From positions 536,944 to 600,943 of the forward strand of contig NZ_BMXJ01000001.1 of the NCBI RefSeq assembly GCF_014651695.1: 64,000 nt of DNA, written 5' to 3'. This document shows positions 1 through 9,456 of the stretch, piece by piece. The DNA comes from Nocardiopsis terrae. GTDB lineage: Bacteria; Actinomycetota; Actinomycetes; Streptosporangiales; Streptosporangiaceae. Under the pieces are notes generated by a model. It was given only the letters and a program-made list of their open reading frames with translations. It was not told where the DNA came from and searched no databases. The translations under genes were made by a program, and so were the position numbers. How positions within the stretch are numbered: the stretch's first letter is position 1; each line of letters opens with the position of its first letter.

Positions 1-85
1 CATAGAATCTTGTTCAGTTGATCAGGTTTCATGCGGAGCAAAAGCTGTTCGTTTGCTCAGGTTCCAGTGGGCGAGGAGACGTGAC

Positions 86-409
86 ATGCCGTGGATCTGG
101 CTGGCCGGGGCGATCGCCCTGGAGGTGCTCGCCACCACCTCCCTGAAGTTCTCCGAAGGCTTCACCAGGCTCCTGCCCTCGCTCTTCGTCGTCGCCGGTT
201 ACGCCGGGGCCTTCTTCATGCTCTCCCAGGCACTCGTCCGGGGCATGCCGCTCGGTGTGGCCTACGGTGTGTGGGCCGCCATCGGGATCGCACTCCTCGC
301 CGCCATCGGCGCCCTCTTCCTCGGGGAGTCCCTGACCTGGATCCAGGTGGGCGGCATCGCTCTGGTCATCGCCGGGGTCATGGCCCTGGAGATGGGAGGT
401 CAGCACTGA
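86..409 (+). CDS. Small multidrug resistance (SMR) family efflux transporter
   Basis: This is a 107-residue, four-helix inner-membrane protein of the EmrE/QacE/SugE group, which exchanges protons for cationic drugs or guanidinium-type compounds as a dimer. The N-terminal helix carries the membrane glutamate of the family (IALEVLATTSLK), followed by three more hydrophobic helices. The length matches the usual 105-110 residues. The ATG at 86 is preferred over an upstream in-frame codon at 53 because a GAGGAG ribosome site lies just before it and the protein then starts MPWIWL, as is normal here. The tetR-type gene 32 bp downstream is probably its regulator. The substrate cannot be read from sequence. 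Confidence 0.93.
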   Translation: MPWIWLAGAIALEVLATTSLKFSEGFTRLLPSLFVVAGYAGAFFMLSQALVRGMPLGVAYGVWAAIGIALLAAIGALFLGESLTWIQVGGIALVIAGVMALEMGGQH

Positions 410-441
410 CCGGCGACGGCCGTCCGGCAGGATGGGGCAGC

Positions 442-1035
442 GTGAGCAGCATCCGGCCGGGCGAGGACCCGGAGAACATCAGCGACGGCCGTCGGCGCAA
501 GGGCGAACAGCGGCGGCGACTACTCCTGGACGCCACCATGCGCGTCATCGAAAGGGACGGTGTCACCGCCGTCAGCCAGCGCCGGGTGGCCGCCGAGGCG
601 GAGGTCCCGCCCAGTACGGTCACCTACTACTACGCGACCGTCGACGACCTCCTCGTCGACGCCCTCACCAGAGTCAACGACGCCTACGTCGCCCTCGTCG
701 ACGCCCTGCCCGAGGACCCGGACGAGGCACTGCGCGGCTTCGCCGCCCTCATCGCGGAGGGGGCGGGGGCCGACCGGGCGCACGCCCTGGCCGAGATGGA
801 ACTGTTCCTCATCTCGGCCCGACGGCCCTCACTGCGCTCACAGACCGAACGCTGGTCCGCCGCCGTGGACGCCTTCCTCGCGCCCTACCTTCCCGACCCC
901 GCCGCCCGGGCCGGGGTCGCCGCGGCCTCGGACGGCTACTTCCTGCGCTGCTGCACCATGGACCCGCAGCCCAGTGCCGAGGAGGTACACCGGGCCCTGC
1001 GCCGCCTCATCGACCGCGAACACCCCGCCCGCTGA
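442..1035 (+). CDS. TetR family transcriptional regulator
   Basis: This is a 197-residue cytoplasmic repressor-like protein. Its N-terminal helix-turn-helix has the TetR pattern: helix 1 LLLDATMRVIERDG, then VSQRRVAAEAEVPPSTVTYYYATVDDLL. The C-terminal half is a helical ligand/dimerisation domain with no recognisable specificity. A GTG at 442 is taken as the start because it includes the basic N-terminal tail and lies 32 bp after the efflux gene; the ATG at 538 would cut into the first DNA-binding helix. Co-transcription with the SMR gene suggests local control of efflux, which is inference. Confidence 0.85.
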   Translation: MSSIRPGEDPENISDGRRRKGEQRRRLLLDATMRVIERDGVTAVSQRRVAAEAEVPPSTVTYYYATVDDLLVDALTRVNDAYVALVDALPEDPDEALRGFAALIAEGAGADRAHALAEMELFLISARRPSLRSQTERWSAAVDAFLAPYLPDPAARAGVAAASDGYFLRCCTMDPQPSAEEVHRALRRLIDREHPAR

Positions 1036-1056
1036 CCTCCCCGGGCCCGAACCGGG

Positions 1057-3078
1057 TCACCGACGCGGGCGGTCCCCGCCGTCCCGCACCATGTCCACCA
1101 GCAGGCGCAGTACGAACGTCGCCGTGGTCGCCAGCAGCAGCCAGGCCAGCAGGTTGAGCGCCTGGGTGTGGGTGGCCAGGTCGGGCCAGGCCACCCCGGT
1201 CTGTTCCGTGACGTTGAACAGCCCCACCGACATGAACCCGGTGACCACCGCCAACACGGTCATGACCGCGCGCCGCGCCACCGAGCGCAGGAGCTTTCTG
1301 TCCTCGGCGTGGGCGAACATCCGGACCTGCACGGTGAAACGGCCCTTGTGCAGTTGGTCGGTGATCCGGTCCAGCCTGCGCGGCAGTCGGCGCAGTGTGG
1401 GCAGCAGGGCGATCAACTCCGCCGAGGCCATCTCCCTCAGGTTGCCGCTGCCCAACTGTTCGGACATCCGCGCCCCGGCATACCTTTTGGCCTCGGCCAC
1501 CGTGTCGAACCCGGGCGAGAGGTGCACCAGGGTCCCCTCCAGGGTGGCCAACGCCCGGAAGACCGCCGCCAGCTCGGCGGGCAGGACCAGCCCGAACCGT
1601 GTGACCAGCATCAGCAGCTCGGTGAACATCCGCATGCTGGCCGTGGTGCCGCTGTGCAGGTAGCGCGCCATGAACTGGCCGAGCGACCGGCGCAGCCGCT
1701 CGGCGTCGATCTCCCCCGGGTCGTCGACCACGTCGAGCAGGGTGTCGGTGAGCAGGACCGCGTCGCCCCGGTCGATGGCCAGCAGCATCATCTGCAGGGC
1801 CTCCCGGGTCTGGGCGTCCAGCCGGCCCACCGACCCGTAGTCCAACAGCCCCACGCCGCCCCCGTCGAGCAGCAGGATGTTGCCCGGGTGGGGGTCAGCG
1901 TGGAAGATGCCGCTGGACAGCACCTGTTCGAGCAGGCAGTCCAGGAGGGTCTTGGCGACCTGCTCCCCCTCTTCCGCGGGCAGTTCGTGCCCGCTCACCT
2001 GGGTCCCGTACAGACGCTCCATGACCAGGACGCGACGGCTGGTGTAGGCCTCGTACACCTGGGGGATACGCACCCGCGAACCGCTGGCCGCGTCGGCGAC
2101 GGCGGCGATGTTGGCCGCCTCCACCTCGAAGTCCAGCTCCTCCAGCAGCGCCTCGGCAAACCCCTCCGCCAGTTCGAGCACCCCGATCGCGGGCCCCCAG
2201 TCGGTGTGCTCCTCGAAGCGTCTGGCGAGCCTGCGGATGATGTCGAGGTCGCGCCGGACCACCGGGGCGATCCCGGGGCGCTGCACCTTGACCACGACCT
2301 CCTCCCCGCCGTGCAGGCGGGCCAGGTGGGCCTGGGCGATGGAGGCGGCGGCCAGGGGCTCGGGGTCGAACTCGGCGAAGACCTCGCCCGCCTCACGGCC
2401 CAGTTCGCCCTCCACGCAGTCGCGGATCCGTTCGTAGGGGACCCGTGCCACCTCGCTGTGCAGGCGTCCCAGCTCCTCCACGAACACCGGCGGCAGCAGG
2501 TCGCGCCGGGTGGCCAGCACCTGCCCGAGCTTCACGAACACCACCCCGGCCTCCTCCATGGAGCGGACCAGGGAGCGGGCCAGGCGGCGCTGGGCCGACG
2601 TGTCCTCCACCCCTTCCCGGCGGCCGACGACGTAGCCGCCCAGCCCGTGCCGGGCCAGGATCCACAGGATCCGCCGGTAGCGGCCCAACCGGCCGAACCA
2701 GCCCCTCGCCTCACGGACCACGGCGACCGGCCGGAACCGGGTGCCCCGGGGCAGGAGTAGTTCCAGGGCGACGAAGGCGAGCATCGCGCCCACCGCCATG
2801 GCGAAGAGCATGAGCGCCATGAGCCCCGGTTGGTCCATCTCGGCCGGGTCGGTGGAGTTGAGCGCGTCGAAGGTGCCGTAGTAGGCCAGGACCGCGCCCA
2901 CCGCCCCCGTCGGGGCACCGAACAGTGCCGCCAGCACCAGTCTCGGCAGGTTGAACGGCACGTCCATGAGCCGGCTGGCGAGCTTGCCCAGGCCCAACAG
3001 GACCAGGATCAGCATGACCAGTGACAGGACCTGGCCGAGGACCATGCCGAACACCGAGGTGAGGGTCAGCGTTTCCAT
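1057..3078 (-). CDS. ABC1/AarF/UbiB-family atypical kinase, membrane-bound
   Basis: This 673-residue protein has about three N-terminal membrane helices (residues 1-110), a central ABC1 domain and two C-terminal helices. Family motifs are clear: [10 protein letters not shown] (the KxGQ motif), the alanine-rich AAASIAQAH loop, a VVVKVQRPG lysine strand, [11 protein letters not shown] and LLDYGSVG. UbiB-type proteins are atypical kinases/ATPases tied to isoprenoid-quinone metabolism; the actinobacterial role is poorly defined. The ATG at 3078 lies 6 nt after a perfect AGAAGG site; the ATG at 3084 would touch that site. It converges on the tetR gene with a 21-bp gap. Confidence 0.88.
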   Translation of the reverse strand: METLTLTSVFGMVLGQVLSLVMLILVLLGLGKLASRLMDVPFNLPRLVLAALFGAPTGAVGAVLAYYGTFDALNSTDPAEMDQPGLMALMLFAMAVGAMLAFVALELLLPRGTRFRPVAVVREARGWFGRLGRYRRILWILARHGLGGYVVGRREGVEDTSAQRRLARSLVRSMEEAGVVFVKLGQVLATRRDLLPPVFVEELGRLHSEVARVPYERIRDCVEGELGREAGEVFAEFDPEPLAAASIAQAHLARLHGGEEVVVKVQRPGIAPVVRRDLDIIRRLARRFEEHTDWGPAIGVLELAEGFAEALLEELDFEVEAANIAAVADAASGSRVRIPQVYEAYTSRRVLVMERLYGTQVSGHELPAEEGEQVAKTLLDCLLEQVLSSGIFHADPHPGNILLLDGGGVGLLDYGSVGRLDAQTREALQMMLLAIDRGDAVLLTDTLLDVVDDPGEIDAERLRRSLGQFMARYLHSGTTASMRMFTELLMLVTRFGLVLPAELAAVFRALATLEGTLVHLSPGFDTVAEAKRYAGARMSEQLGSGNLREMASAELIALLPTLRRLPRRLDRITDQLHKGRFTVQVRMFAHAEDRKLLRSVARRAVMTVLAVVTGFMSVGLFNVTEQTGVAWPDLATHTQALNLLAWLLLATTATFVLRLLVDMVRDGGDRPRR

Positions 3079-3296
3079 GAACATCCTTCTGGGGCCGCCC
3101 CGCGTACGCGGAAAGCGGAGGGGCGACGGAGAGCGCGGGAGGACAGGAACAACAGTGCCAGCTCCGGGCTGTGGGCGACAGCCGTCACCCACAGCCTGTG
3201 GACAACCTTCGGCCGCACCCCCAGCCGGACACGCGGCCGCCCCGAAACACACCGGCGCCCGTGGGAGCGCGGCCCCCCGGCCCCCGGATCAGCGGG

Positions 3297-4952
3297 TCAG
3301 CAGGTCAGCTCCCAGGAACACTCCAGTTCACCGCCGCCTGCCACCGCCCCGTGCCGGGAGAGCGCCGCCTGCTCTGGGATCCGGTTGCCCAGGTGCTCGG
3401 CCAACCGGACCGCGATCGCGTCCTGCACCCGGGTGGGCGCGTAACCGGAGTGGCCGTTGTTGACCACGCTGAAGTACAGCTCGCCGCCGGGCCCCTGCAC
3501 GTAGCCCGAGAGCGCGCTCACCCCGGTCATGGTGCCGGTCTTGGCCTGGACGGCCCCCGCCGCGGGGGTGCCGCCCATCCGCCGGGCCAGGGTGCCGCCG
3601 ACGAACGGGTCGCTGTCCCCGGCCACCGGCAGCGAGTGGTGCCAGACCTCGTACCAGGGGGCCTCCTGGGCCCGGGCGAGCAGGTCGACGACGGTGTCAG
3701 CGGTGACCCGGTTACCCCGGGACAGCCCCGACCCGTCGGTCAGGACCAGGTCGGAGGTGTCCACGCCCAGGTCCCGGAGCGCGGCCTCCTGGGCGGCCAG
3801 GCCCGCGCCCCACGCCCCCTCCCCGGAGACCTCCCGGCCGATGCTCTTGACCAGCATCTCGGCGTGGCCGTTGTTGCTGAACTTCACCAGCGGGACCAGA
3901 AGCTCCTCCAGGGGCGGGGACGTGTGCTCGGCGACCACCCTCGGACGGTGCCACTCATCCGGCACCTCGGCCTGCGCGACCTCGCCGCCGACGGCCACGC
4001 CGTGCTCCTCCAGCGCCTGCGCGAACAGGTGCCCGGCCAGCCCGGCGGGCTCGTCCACGGTGCGCAGCACCACCCGCGGGCCGGCGTCCACGGGCAGCGA
4101 TCCGGTGACCTCGATGGTGTTGGTGCCCACCGGACGGTCGACCACCAGGGTGTCCTCTCCCCCGGCCGACCCGGTGACGGCCCGGTTGTCGAGCTCGACG
4201 TAACCGGCGGCGGCCCCCGGGTCCACGCTCACGGGCTCACCGTCCCCGGTCGCGGTCACGGTCACCTCCGTCACCCCGGTGTCATGGCGGTCGCCGTGGG
4301 CCACGGTGAGGGCCGAGATCTGCGCCGAGTAGGCGTAGGGCTCGTCCTCGGGCCACCAGTCGTCCACGAGCCGTTCGTCGTCGAACCAGGAGTCGTCGGC
4401 GTACAGGTCTCCGACCGAGGTGACGCCGGAGGCGGCCACCTCCGCGGCCATGGCGTACAGGTCCGCCCCGTCGAGTGCCGGGTCGCCGCCGCCGACCAGG
4501 TAGAGCTCGTCGACGGCGCCCCGGCCCGGGCGGCGCTCCACCACGGCCTCGGTACCGAAGGTGTGGTCGGCCCCCAACACCTGGAGTGCGGCGGCCGTCG
4601 TGAAGGGCTTCATGTTGGAGGCGGGCAGCAACCGGGTGCCGGCCTCTTCCGAGTAGAGCACCTCTCCGGTGACGGCGTCGGTCACCACCACCCCGGAGGT
4701 CGCGCCCTCCAGCATCGGGTCCGCCAGGATCGCGTCGATGTCCGCGCGCAGCCCGTCGGCGCGCTCGGCCGGGTCGGCACCGGCCCGGTAGGTATCGGCC
4801 TGGTGGATGTCGGCAGGGGTCACGGTGGCGGCCCCGGCGGGCACGGCAGCGGCCGGGGTGAACCAGAGCAGCGGGGCGGAGACGAGGGCCGCGGCGGCCC
4901 GCCGTCCCCGTGTGCGCCGCGACTGCTGTCCGCGGGGGGCCGTGGGGGTCAT
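3297..4952 (-). CDS. dacB: D-alanyl-D-alanine carboxypeptidase/endopeptidase, PBP4 type (peptidase S13)
   Basis: This is a 551-residue exported penicillin-binding protein that trims or cleaves peptidoglycan stem peptides. A basic N-terminus and a hydrophobic stretch ending near AVPAGAA form a signal peptide. The three active-site motifs of class C PBPs are present in order: SNMK (catalytic Ser and Lys, in LLPASNMKPF), SNN (KFSNNGHAEM) and KTG (VQAKTGTMTG). The long insertion between the first two motifs is typical of PBP4. GGAGGAG precedes the ATG at 4952. It is a single gene with no obvious partner; it lies downstream of the peptide transporter operon on the same strand. Confidence 0.93.
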   Translation of the reverse strand: MTPTAPRGQQSRRTRGRRAAAALVSAPLLWFTPAAAVPAGAATVTPADIHQADTYRAGADPAERADGLRADIDAILADPMLEGATSGVVVTDAVTGEVLYSEEAGTRLLPASNMKPFTTAAALQVLGADHTFGTEAVVERRPGRGAVDELYLVGGGDPALDGADLYAMAAEVAASGVTSVGDLYADDSWFDDERLVDDWWPEDEPYAYSAQISALTVAHGDRHDTGVTEVTVTATGDGEPVSVDPGAAAGYVELDNRAVTGSAGGEDTLVVDRPVGTNTIEVTGSLPVDAGPRVVLRTVDEPAGLAGHLFAQALEEHGVAVGGEVAQAEVPDEWHRPRVVAEHTSPPLEELLVPLVKFSNNGHAEMLVKSIGREVSGEGAWGAGLAAQEAALRDLGVDTSDLVLTDGSGLSRGNRVTADTVVDLLARAQEAPWYEVWHHSLPVAGDSDPFVGGTLARRMGGTPAAGAVQAKTGTMTGVSALSGYVQGPGGELYFSVVNNGHSGYAPTRVQDAIAVRLAEHLGNRIPEQAALSRHGAVAGGGELECSWELTC

Positions 4953-5075
4953 GGGGAATCTCCTCCGGGGTCAACCGATCGGGAGCACGCCAAGCGAAAA
5001 TAACCGAAGGTGCCCACGATGCGCCATACCGTGACCGGTGGTTCGCGCACGGCTCCGGCTGGCCGCACGTGAAGA

Positions 5076-5102
5076 GGCGGGCAGGGAGAACCCCGGCCCG
5101 CC
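5076..5102 (-). terminator. Hairpin downstream of the peptide ABC operon
   Basis: GGCGGGC (5076-5082) pairs perfectly with GCCCGCC (5096-5102) around a 13-nt loop, 14 bp after the stop of the last operon gene. There is no T-tract, as is common in high-GC actinobacteria. Confidence 0.5.
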
Positions 5103-5115
5103 CCCGTACCCGGAC

Positions 5116-7311
5116 TCAGAAGAGTTCGACCACCTGCGAGTAGTGGCAGGCGTCCTCGTGCCCGGCGCCCCGGTCCAGCAGCTCCGGCGGCTGCTCCACG
5201 CACAGGGTGCGCTCGGCGTCCGAAAGCCCGTCGGCGAACTTCGGGCAGCGGGTCCGGAACCGGCAGCCCGACGGCGGGTCGGCCGGGCTGGGGATGTCGC
5301 CGGTGACGGTGATCCGCTCCCGGGTCCGCTCCTTGACCGGGTCCGGCAGCGGGATCGCCGAGATCAGCGCCTGCGTGTACGGATGCGCGGGCGCCCTGAA
5401 CAACTGCTCCGTCGTGGCCGTCTCCACGATCTTGCCGAGGTACATCACGGCCACCCGGTCGGCGATGTGCCTGACCACCGACAGGTCGTGCGAGACGAAC
5501 AGGTACGACAGGCCGAGCTCGTCCTGGAGGTCCTCCAGCAGGTTGATCACACCCGCCTGGATGGACACGTCCAGGGCCGACACCGGTTCGTCCAGGATCA
5601 GCACCTTGGGTTTGAGCGACAGGGCCCTGGCCACGCCGATCCGCTGGCGCTGACCACCCGAGAACTCGTGCGGGTAGCGCGAGCCGTGCTCCGGGTTGAG
5701 CCCCACGAGTTCCAGGAGTTCCCTGACCCGCCGCTTCGCGGAGCCGTTCGCCTCACGGTGGATCCGCAGCGGTTCGGCGATGATGTCCGACACCGTCATG
5801 CGGGGGTCCAGGGAGGCGAACGGGTCCTGGAACACCAACTGCAGGTCCCGGCGCAGCGGCCGCATCTGCTTGTCCGACAGGTCCTGGATCGGCTGGCCCA
5901 TGTAGTGGACCTCGCCCGAGGTCAGCCTGACCAGGTTCAGCAGCAGACGTGCCGTGGTCGACTTCCCGCAGCCGGACTCGCCCACGAGCGCGAGGGTCTC
6001 GTGCTCCCTGAGCTCCAGGGAGACCCCGGAGACCGCCTGCACCTCACCGATCCTGCGCTTGAGGACGCCCTTGGAGAGGATCGGGAAGTGTTTGACGAGT
6101 TCCTCCGCCCGCAGGAGGACCTCACGGCCCTCCGGTTCCGGCTCCCCGACCTCCGGTTCCGGTCCCCGGCCCGCCTCCGGGACGGGAGCGCCCCCGGTCG
6201 GCTCCGCCGACGCACCGGCCTTCCCTGCTTCGGAGCCGAAGAGGTCCTCGGGCGTGGCCGAGACCAGGTCCCCGCTGAAGTGGCAGGCGGCCCGGTGCCG
6301 GCTCACCGGGTCCTCGTTCCGTTCCCCCTCCGCGACGGCGGCCTCCACCAGTTCGGGGTCCTCGGTGCGGCAGACGTCCCGTGCCATCGGACACCTCGGG
6401 GCGAACGTGCACCCCACCGGAAGGTTGAGGAGTGACGGCGGCGCCCCCGTGATGGGGGTGAGCCGGTGGTCGCGGCCCCCGTCCAGGCGGGGCAGCGAAC
6501 CCAGCAACCCCAGCGCGTAGGGCATCCGCGGCCGGTAGAAGACGTCCTCCACCGTCCCGGCCTCCACCAGGCGGCCCGCGTACATCACGGCCACCCGGTC
6601 CACGTGACCAGCGACGACGCCCAGGTCGTGGGTGATCAGCACCAGGGCGGCGCCGGTCTCCTGCCGTGCCGCCTCCAACGCCTCCAGCACCTGAGCCTGG
6701 ACGGTGACGTCCAGGGCGGTGGTGGGTTCGTCGGCGATGATCACGTCGGGTTCGTTGGCCATCGCGATGGCGATGACCACGCGCTGACGCATACCGCCGG
6801 ACAGCTCGTGCGGGTACTGGTCCACCCGCTGCTCCGGGTTGGGGATCCCGACCCTGTCGAGCAGGTGGACGGACTTCTCGCGGGCCTGGGCCCTGCTCAC
6901 CTTCCGGTGGGTCAGGATCGCCTCGGAGATCTGCGCACCGATGGTGTGGACGGGGTTCAGCGAGGTGAGCGGGTCCTGGAAGATCATCGCGATCCTCTGC
7001 CCCCGCACCTTGCTGAACTGCGCGTCGTTGAGCCCGATGACCTCCTGGCCCAGGACCCGGGCCGATCCGGTGACCTTCGCGGTCCTGGGCAGCAGCCCCA
7101 TGATCGCCATCGAGGTCACCGACTTGCCCGAGCCGGACTCCCCGACGATGCCCAGGGCCTCGCCCCGGCGCACCTGGTAGCTGACCCCGCGCACCGCGTG
7201 CAGGGGGCCGTCCTCCGAGGAGAAGGTGACGTTGAGGTCGTCGACGTCCAGGACGACGTCCTCGTGGTTGTGGTTCTTCACGTGCGTGCCCTCAGCTTCG
7301 TGCTCTGTCAT
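5116..7311 (-). CDS. Oligopeptide/dipeptide ABC transporter, fused double ATPase (DppD-DppF type)
   Basis: This 731-residue protein contains two complete ABC ATPase modules. Module 1 (residues about 15-335) has GESGSGKS, LSGGMRQRVVIAIAM and DVIIADEPTTALD. Module 2 (about 390-725) has GESGCGKST, FSGGQRQRIGVARAL and KVLILDEPVSALD. Each module ends with the cysteine-containing oligopeptide-transporter C-terminal domain (GCTFAPRCPMA and GCRFRTRCPKF). It powers import of peptides through the two permeases encoded just upstream. The ATG at 7311 starts 2 nt after the permease stop; a GTG at 7317 giving a 4-base GTGA overlap is an alternative. Substrate specificity is not evident. Confidence 0.93.
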   Translation of the reverse strand: MTEHEAEGTHVKNHNHEDVVLDVDDLNVTFSSEDGPLHAVRGVSYQVRRGEALGIVGESGSGKSVTSMAIMGLLPRTAKVTGSARVLGQEVIGLNDAQFSKVRGQRIAMIFQDPLTSLNPVHTIGAQISEAILTHRKVSRAQAREKSVHLLDRVGIPNPEQRVDQYPHELSGGMRQRVVIAIAMANEPDVIIADEPTTALDVTVQAQVLEALEAARQETGAALVLITHDLGVVAGHVDRVAVMYAGRLVEAGTVEDVFYRPRMPYALGLLGSLPRLDGGRDHRLTPITGAPPSLLNLPVGCTFAPRCPMARDVCRTEDPELVEAAVAEGERNEDPVSRHRAACHFSGDLVSATPEDLFGSEAGKAGASAEPTGGAPVPEAGRGPEPEVGEPEPEGREVLLRAEELVKHFPILSKGVLKRRIGEVQAVSGVSLELREHETLALVGESGCGKSTTARLLLNLVRLTSGEVHYMGQPIQDLSDKQMRPLRRDLQLVFQDPFASLDPRMTVSDIIAEPLRIHREANGSAKRRVRELLELVGLNPEHGSRYPHEFSGGQRQRIGVARALSLKPKVLILDEPVSALDVSIQAGVINLLEDLQDELGLSYLFVSHDLSVVRHIADRVAVMYLGKIVETATTEQLFRAPAHPYTQALISAIPLPDPVKERTRERITVTGDIPSPADPPSGCRFRTRCPKFADGLSDAERTLCVEQPPELLDRGAGHEDACHYSQVVELF

Positions 7312-7313
7312 AC

Positions 7314-8240
7314 TCACCGCCGCGAGATCGTCTGTCGCGGGTCGAGCGCGTCCCGCAGCCCGTCACCGATGAAGTTGATCGCCAGGCAGATCGCCACGAT
7401 GATCAGGCCCGGCGGATAGAACAGCCACGGCCGGGTGAAGGCCGCCGTCCGGGCGCCCTCGACCATCTTCCCCAGCGAGATGTCCGGGGGCTGGATGCCG
7501 AAGCCCAGGAAGGACAGCGCCGCCTCGACCTGTACCGCGATCGCGATCAGCAGTGTGGCCGCGACGATGATCGGCCCTGCCGCATTGGGCAGCAGGTGGC
7601 GGAGGATGATCCAGGAGGCCGACGCCCCGGAGGCCCTGGCCGCCTCGATGAACTCCTGCTCGCGCAGGGAGAGCACGCTTCCGCGTACCAGGCGGGCGAT
7701 GCTGGCCCAGGAGAACAGGCCGATGATGAGCGCGACCGCGTACCAGGTGGTGCCGCCGGTGAGGTTGCCGCCGAGGGCGGCCACGGCGACCAGCAGCGGG
7801 ATGATCAGGAAGATCTCGGTGACCCGCATCATGACCGCGTCGATGCGGCCGCGGTGGTAGCCCGCGATCGCACCCCACAGGGCCCCGAACCCGGTCGCCA
7901 TCACCGACACGGTGAGCGCGACCTTGAGGGACTGCTGGGCTCCGCGCATGGTCTGCGCGAACACGTCCTGGCCCTGGTTGGTGGTGCCGAAGGGGTGCTG
8001 CCAGCTCGGCGACTGGTTTCCGGCGATCTCCCGGTAGACGCCGTGGTCGTAGGGCCACACCAGCGGGAGGGCGAAGGCGAACAGGGTGAGCGCGACCAGC
8101 ACGACCAGGCTGAACATCGCGGCCCGGTGGCGCCGGAAGCGCCGCCAGACCAGTTGGAACTGGGTGAGTTGCTGGCCCTTGTCGACGCTCTCCCCGGCCG
8201 AACCCGCGCCGTTCGAAGCGTCGCTCTTGATGTCACTCAT
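7314..8240 (-). CDS. Oligopeptide ABC transporter permease (DppC/OppC type)
   Basis: This 308-residue inner-membrane permease has a long cytoplasmic N-terminus, a first helix around residues 37-60, a periplasmic loop and about five further helices. The coupling-loop EAA motif reads EFIEAARASGASASWIILRHLLPN, as in the DppC branch. Its start overlaps the end of the upstream dppB-type gene by 8 bp, which implies translational coupling. It forms the membrane channel with that protein. The C-terminus DPRQTISRR leads directly into the fused ATPase gene. Confidence 0.93.
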   Translation of the reverse strand: MSDIKSDASNGAGSAGESVDKGQQLTQFQLVWRRFRRHRAAMFSLVVLVALTLFAFALPLVWPYDHGVYREIAGNQSPSWQHPFGTTNQGQDVFAQTMRGAQQSLKVALTVSVMATGFGALWGAIAGYHRGRIDAVMMRVTEIFLIIPLLVAVAALGGNLTGGTTWYAVALIIGLFSWASIARLVRGSVLSLREQEFIEAARASGASASWIILRHLLPNAAGPIIVAATLLIAIAVQVEAALSFLGFGIQPPDISLGKMVEGARTAAFTRPWLFYPPGLIIVAICLAINFIGDGLRDALDPRQTISRR

Positions 8241-9243
8241 AACGGATCCTCGGGTCGAGAACGCCGTACAGCAGGTCGGCGATGAGGGTGCAGATGATCA
8301 CGAAGAAACCGCTGAGCATGAGCCAGGCCATGATCGCGAAGGAGTCCTTGTGGGTGAGTGCCTCGATGAAGAAGTAGCCGAGGCCGCGCCACTGGAAGAC
8401 GGTCTCGATGATCACGACCCCGTCGATGATCCCCGCGACCGCGACCGTGGTGACCGACACCAGCGGGATGAGGGCGGTCCGGAGGGCGTGCCTGCGCACC
8501 ACCGTCCGGTAGCGCACCCCCTTGGAGCGGGCCAGGCGCACGTAGTCGCTGTTGAGTACCTCCAGCATGGAGGTGCGCTGGTACCTGCTCCAGGAGGCGT
8601 AACTGGTGAGCATCAGTGTCAGCGTCGGGAGGATCAGGTGGCCGGAGGAGTCCAGGAAGTACTGCCAGCCGGTCATGTCGTCCACCCGGGCCGAGTTGGC
8701 CCCGATGGTGTAGAAGAACGTCGAGTCGGTGGTCCGGTTGATCCAGAGGCCGCCCTCCCGGATCAGGGCTCCCAGCCAGAAGGTGGGCATGGCCAGGGCG
8801 AGGAAACCGACGAAGGTCAGCGTGTAGTCGAGCTTGGAGTACTGGCGCATCGCGCTGATGACGCCGGAGATGATCGCCAGCCCGAGGGCCAGGAGGACGG
8901 CGGCCGACACCAGCCGGACGGAGACGTGGAGGCCCGCCCAGAGCTCTGCCCCGATGACGTAGTTGCCGCCCCGTACCGAGGGACCGAACTGGCCCTGGAG
9001 GATCCCGATGTCACCGTTTCCTCCGAGGCCGGTGAGCCACAGCCAGTACCGCTCCGGGATCGACCGGTCCAGGTAGAGCCGTTCCTCCGCCGCGGCGATC
9101 GTGGCCGGGTCCGGCGCGGGCTGCATCGACCTCAGGTCCGCCAGCGGGTCACCGATGACGTCCACCATCAGGAACACGAGAACCGACGCCGCCACAAGCG
9201 TTGGGATCGCCACTGCGATGCGACGCGCGGTGTATACGAGCAT
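8233..9243 (-). CDS. Oligopeptide ABC transporter permease (DppB/OppB type)
   Basis: This 336-residue permease has the DppB-type N-terminal helix (MLVYTARRIAVAIPTLVAASVLVFLMVD), a roughly 100-residue external loop and five more helices. The EAA loop reads DYVRLARSKGVRYRTVVRRHALRTAL. It pairs with the DppC-type protein, whose gene overlaps its 3' end. A 213-bp gap with a hairpin separates it from the binding-protein gene upstream, so the binding protein may be made in excess. The C-terminus DPRIRYE is usual for the family. Confidence 0.93.
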   Translation of the reverse strand: MLVYTARRIAVAIPTLVAASVLVFLMVDVIGDPLADLRSMQPAPDPATIAAAEERLYLDRSIPERYWLWLTGLGGNGDIGILQGQFGPSVRGGNYVIGAELWAGLHVSVRLVSAAVLLALGLAIISGVISAMRQYSKLDYTLTFVGFLALAMPTFWLGALIREGGLWINRTTDSTFFYTIGANSARVDDMTGWQYFLDSSGHLILPTLTLMLTSYASWSRYQRTSMLEVLNSDYVRLARSKGVRYRTVVRRHALRTALIPLVSVTTVAVAGIIDGVVIIETVFQWRGLGYFFIEALTHKDSFAIMAWLMLSGFFVIICTLIADLLYGVLDPRIRYE

Positions 9244-9413
9244 GGAAAGGTCCTTCGTTAGCGCTCCCGCCGCAGGAGGGCGGGCCGCGCGGTTGGGGGG
9301 TACCCGCGCGGCCCGGTCCGGTCCCCGGCCCGGTGGTGTTCCGCGTGCCGGGTGCGTCCGGTCGAGGCCCCGGCGCCCGCAGGCGGGCCTGCGTGCGCCG
9401 GGACGGGACCGGA

Positions 9414-9432
9414 CCGCCCTGCCCTCGGGCGG
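9414..9432 (-). terminator. Intercistronic hairpin after the peptide-binding protein gene
   Basis: CCGCCC (9414-9419) and GGGCGG (9427-9432) form a short stem 25-43 bp after the binding-protein stop and before the permease gene. Such hairpins commonly protect the binding-protein mRNA or partly terminate it. This is a weak call because the stem is only 6 bp in GC-rich sequence. Confidence 0.3.
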
Positions 9433-9456
9433 GAGTGGAGTGGTCCGGGAAAACCG

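Noticed and set aside
1168..2760. Long plus-strand frame opposite the ABC1/UbiB gene
   Set aside because: It is histidine/glutamine/arginine-rich shadow sequence typical of antisense frames in high-GC DNA; the minus strand shows clear kinase motifs.
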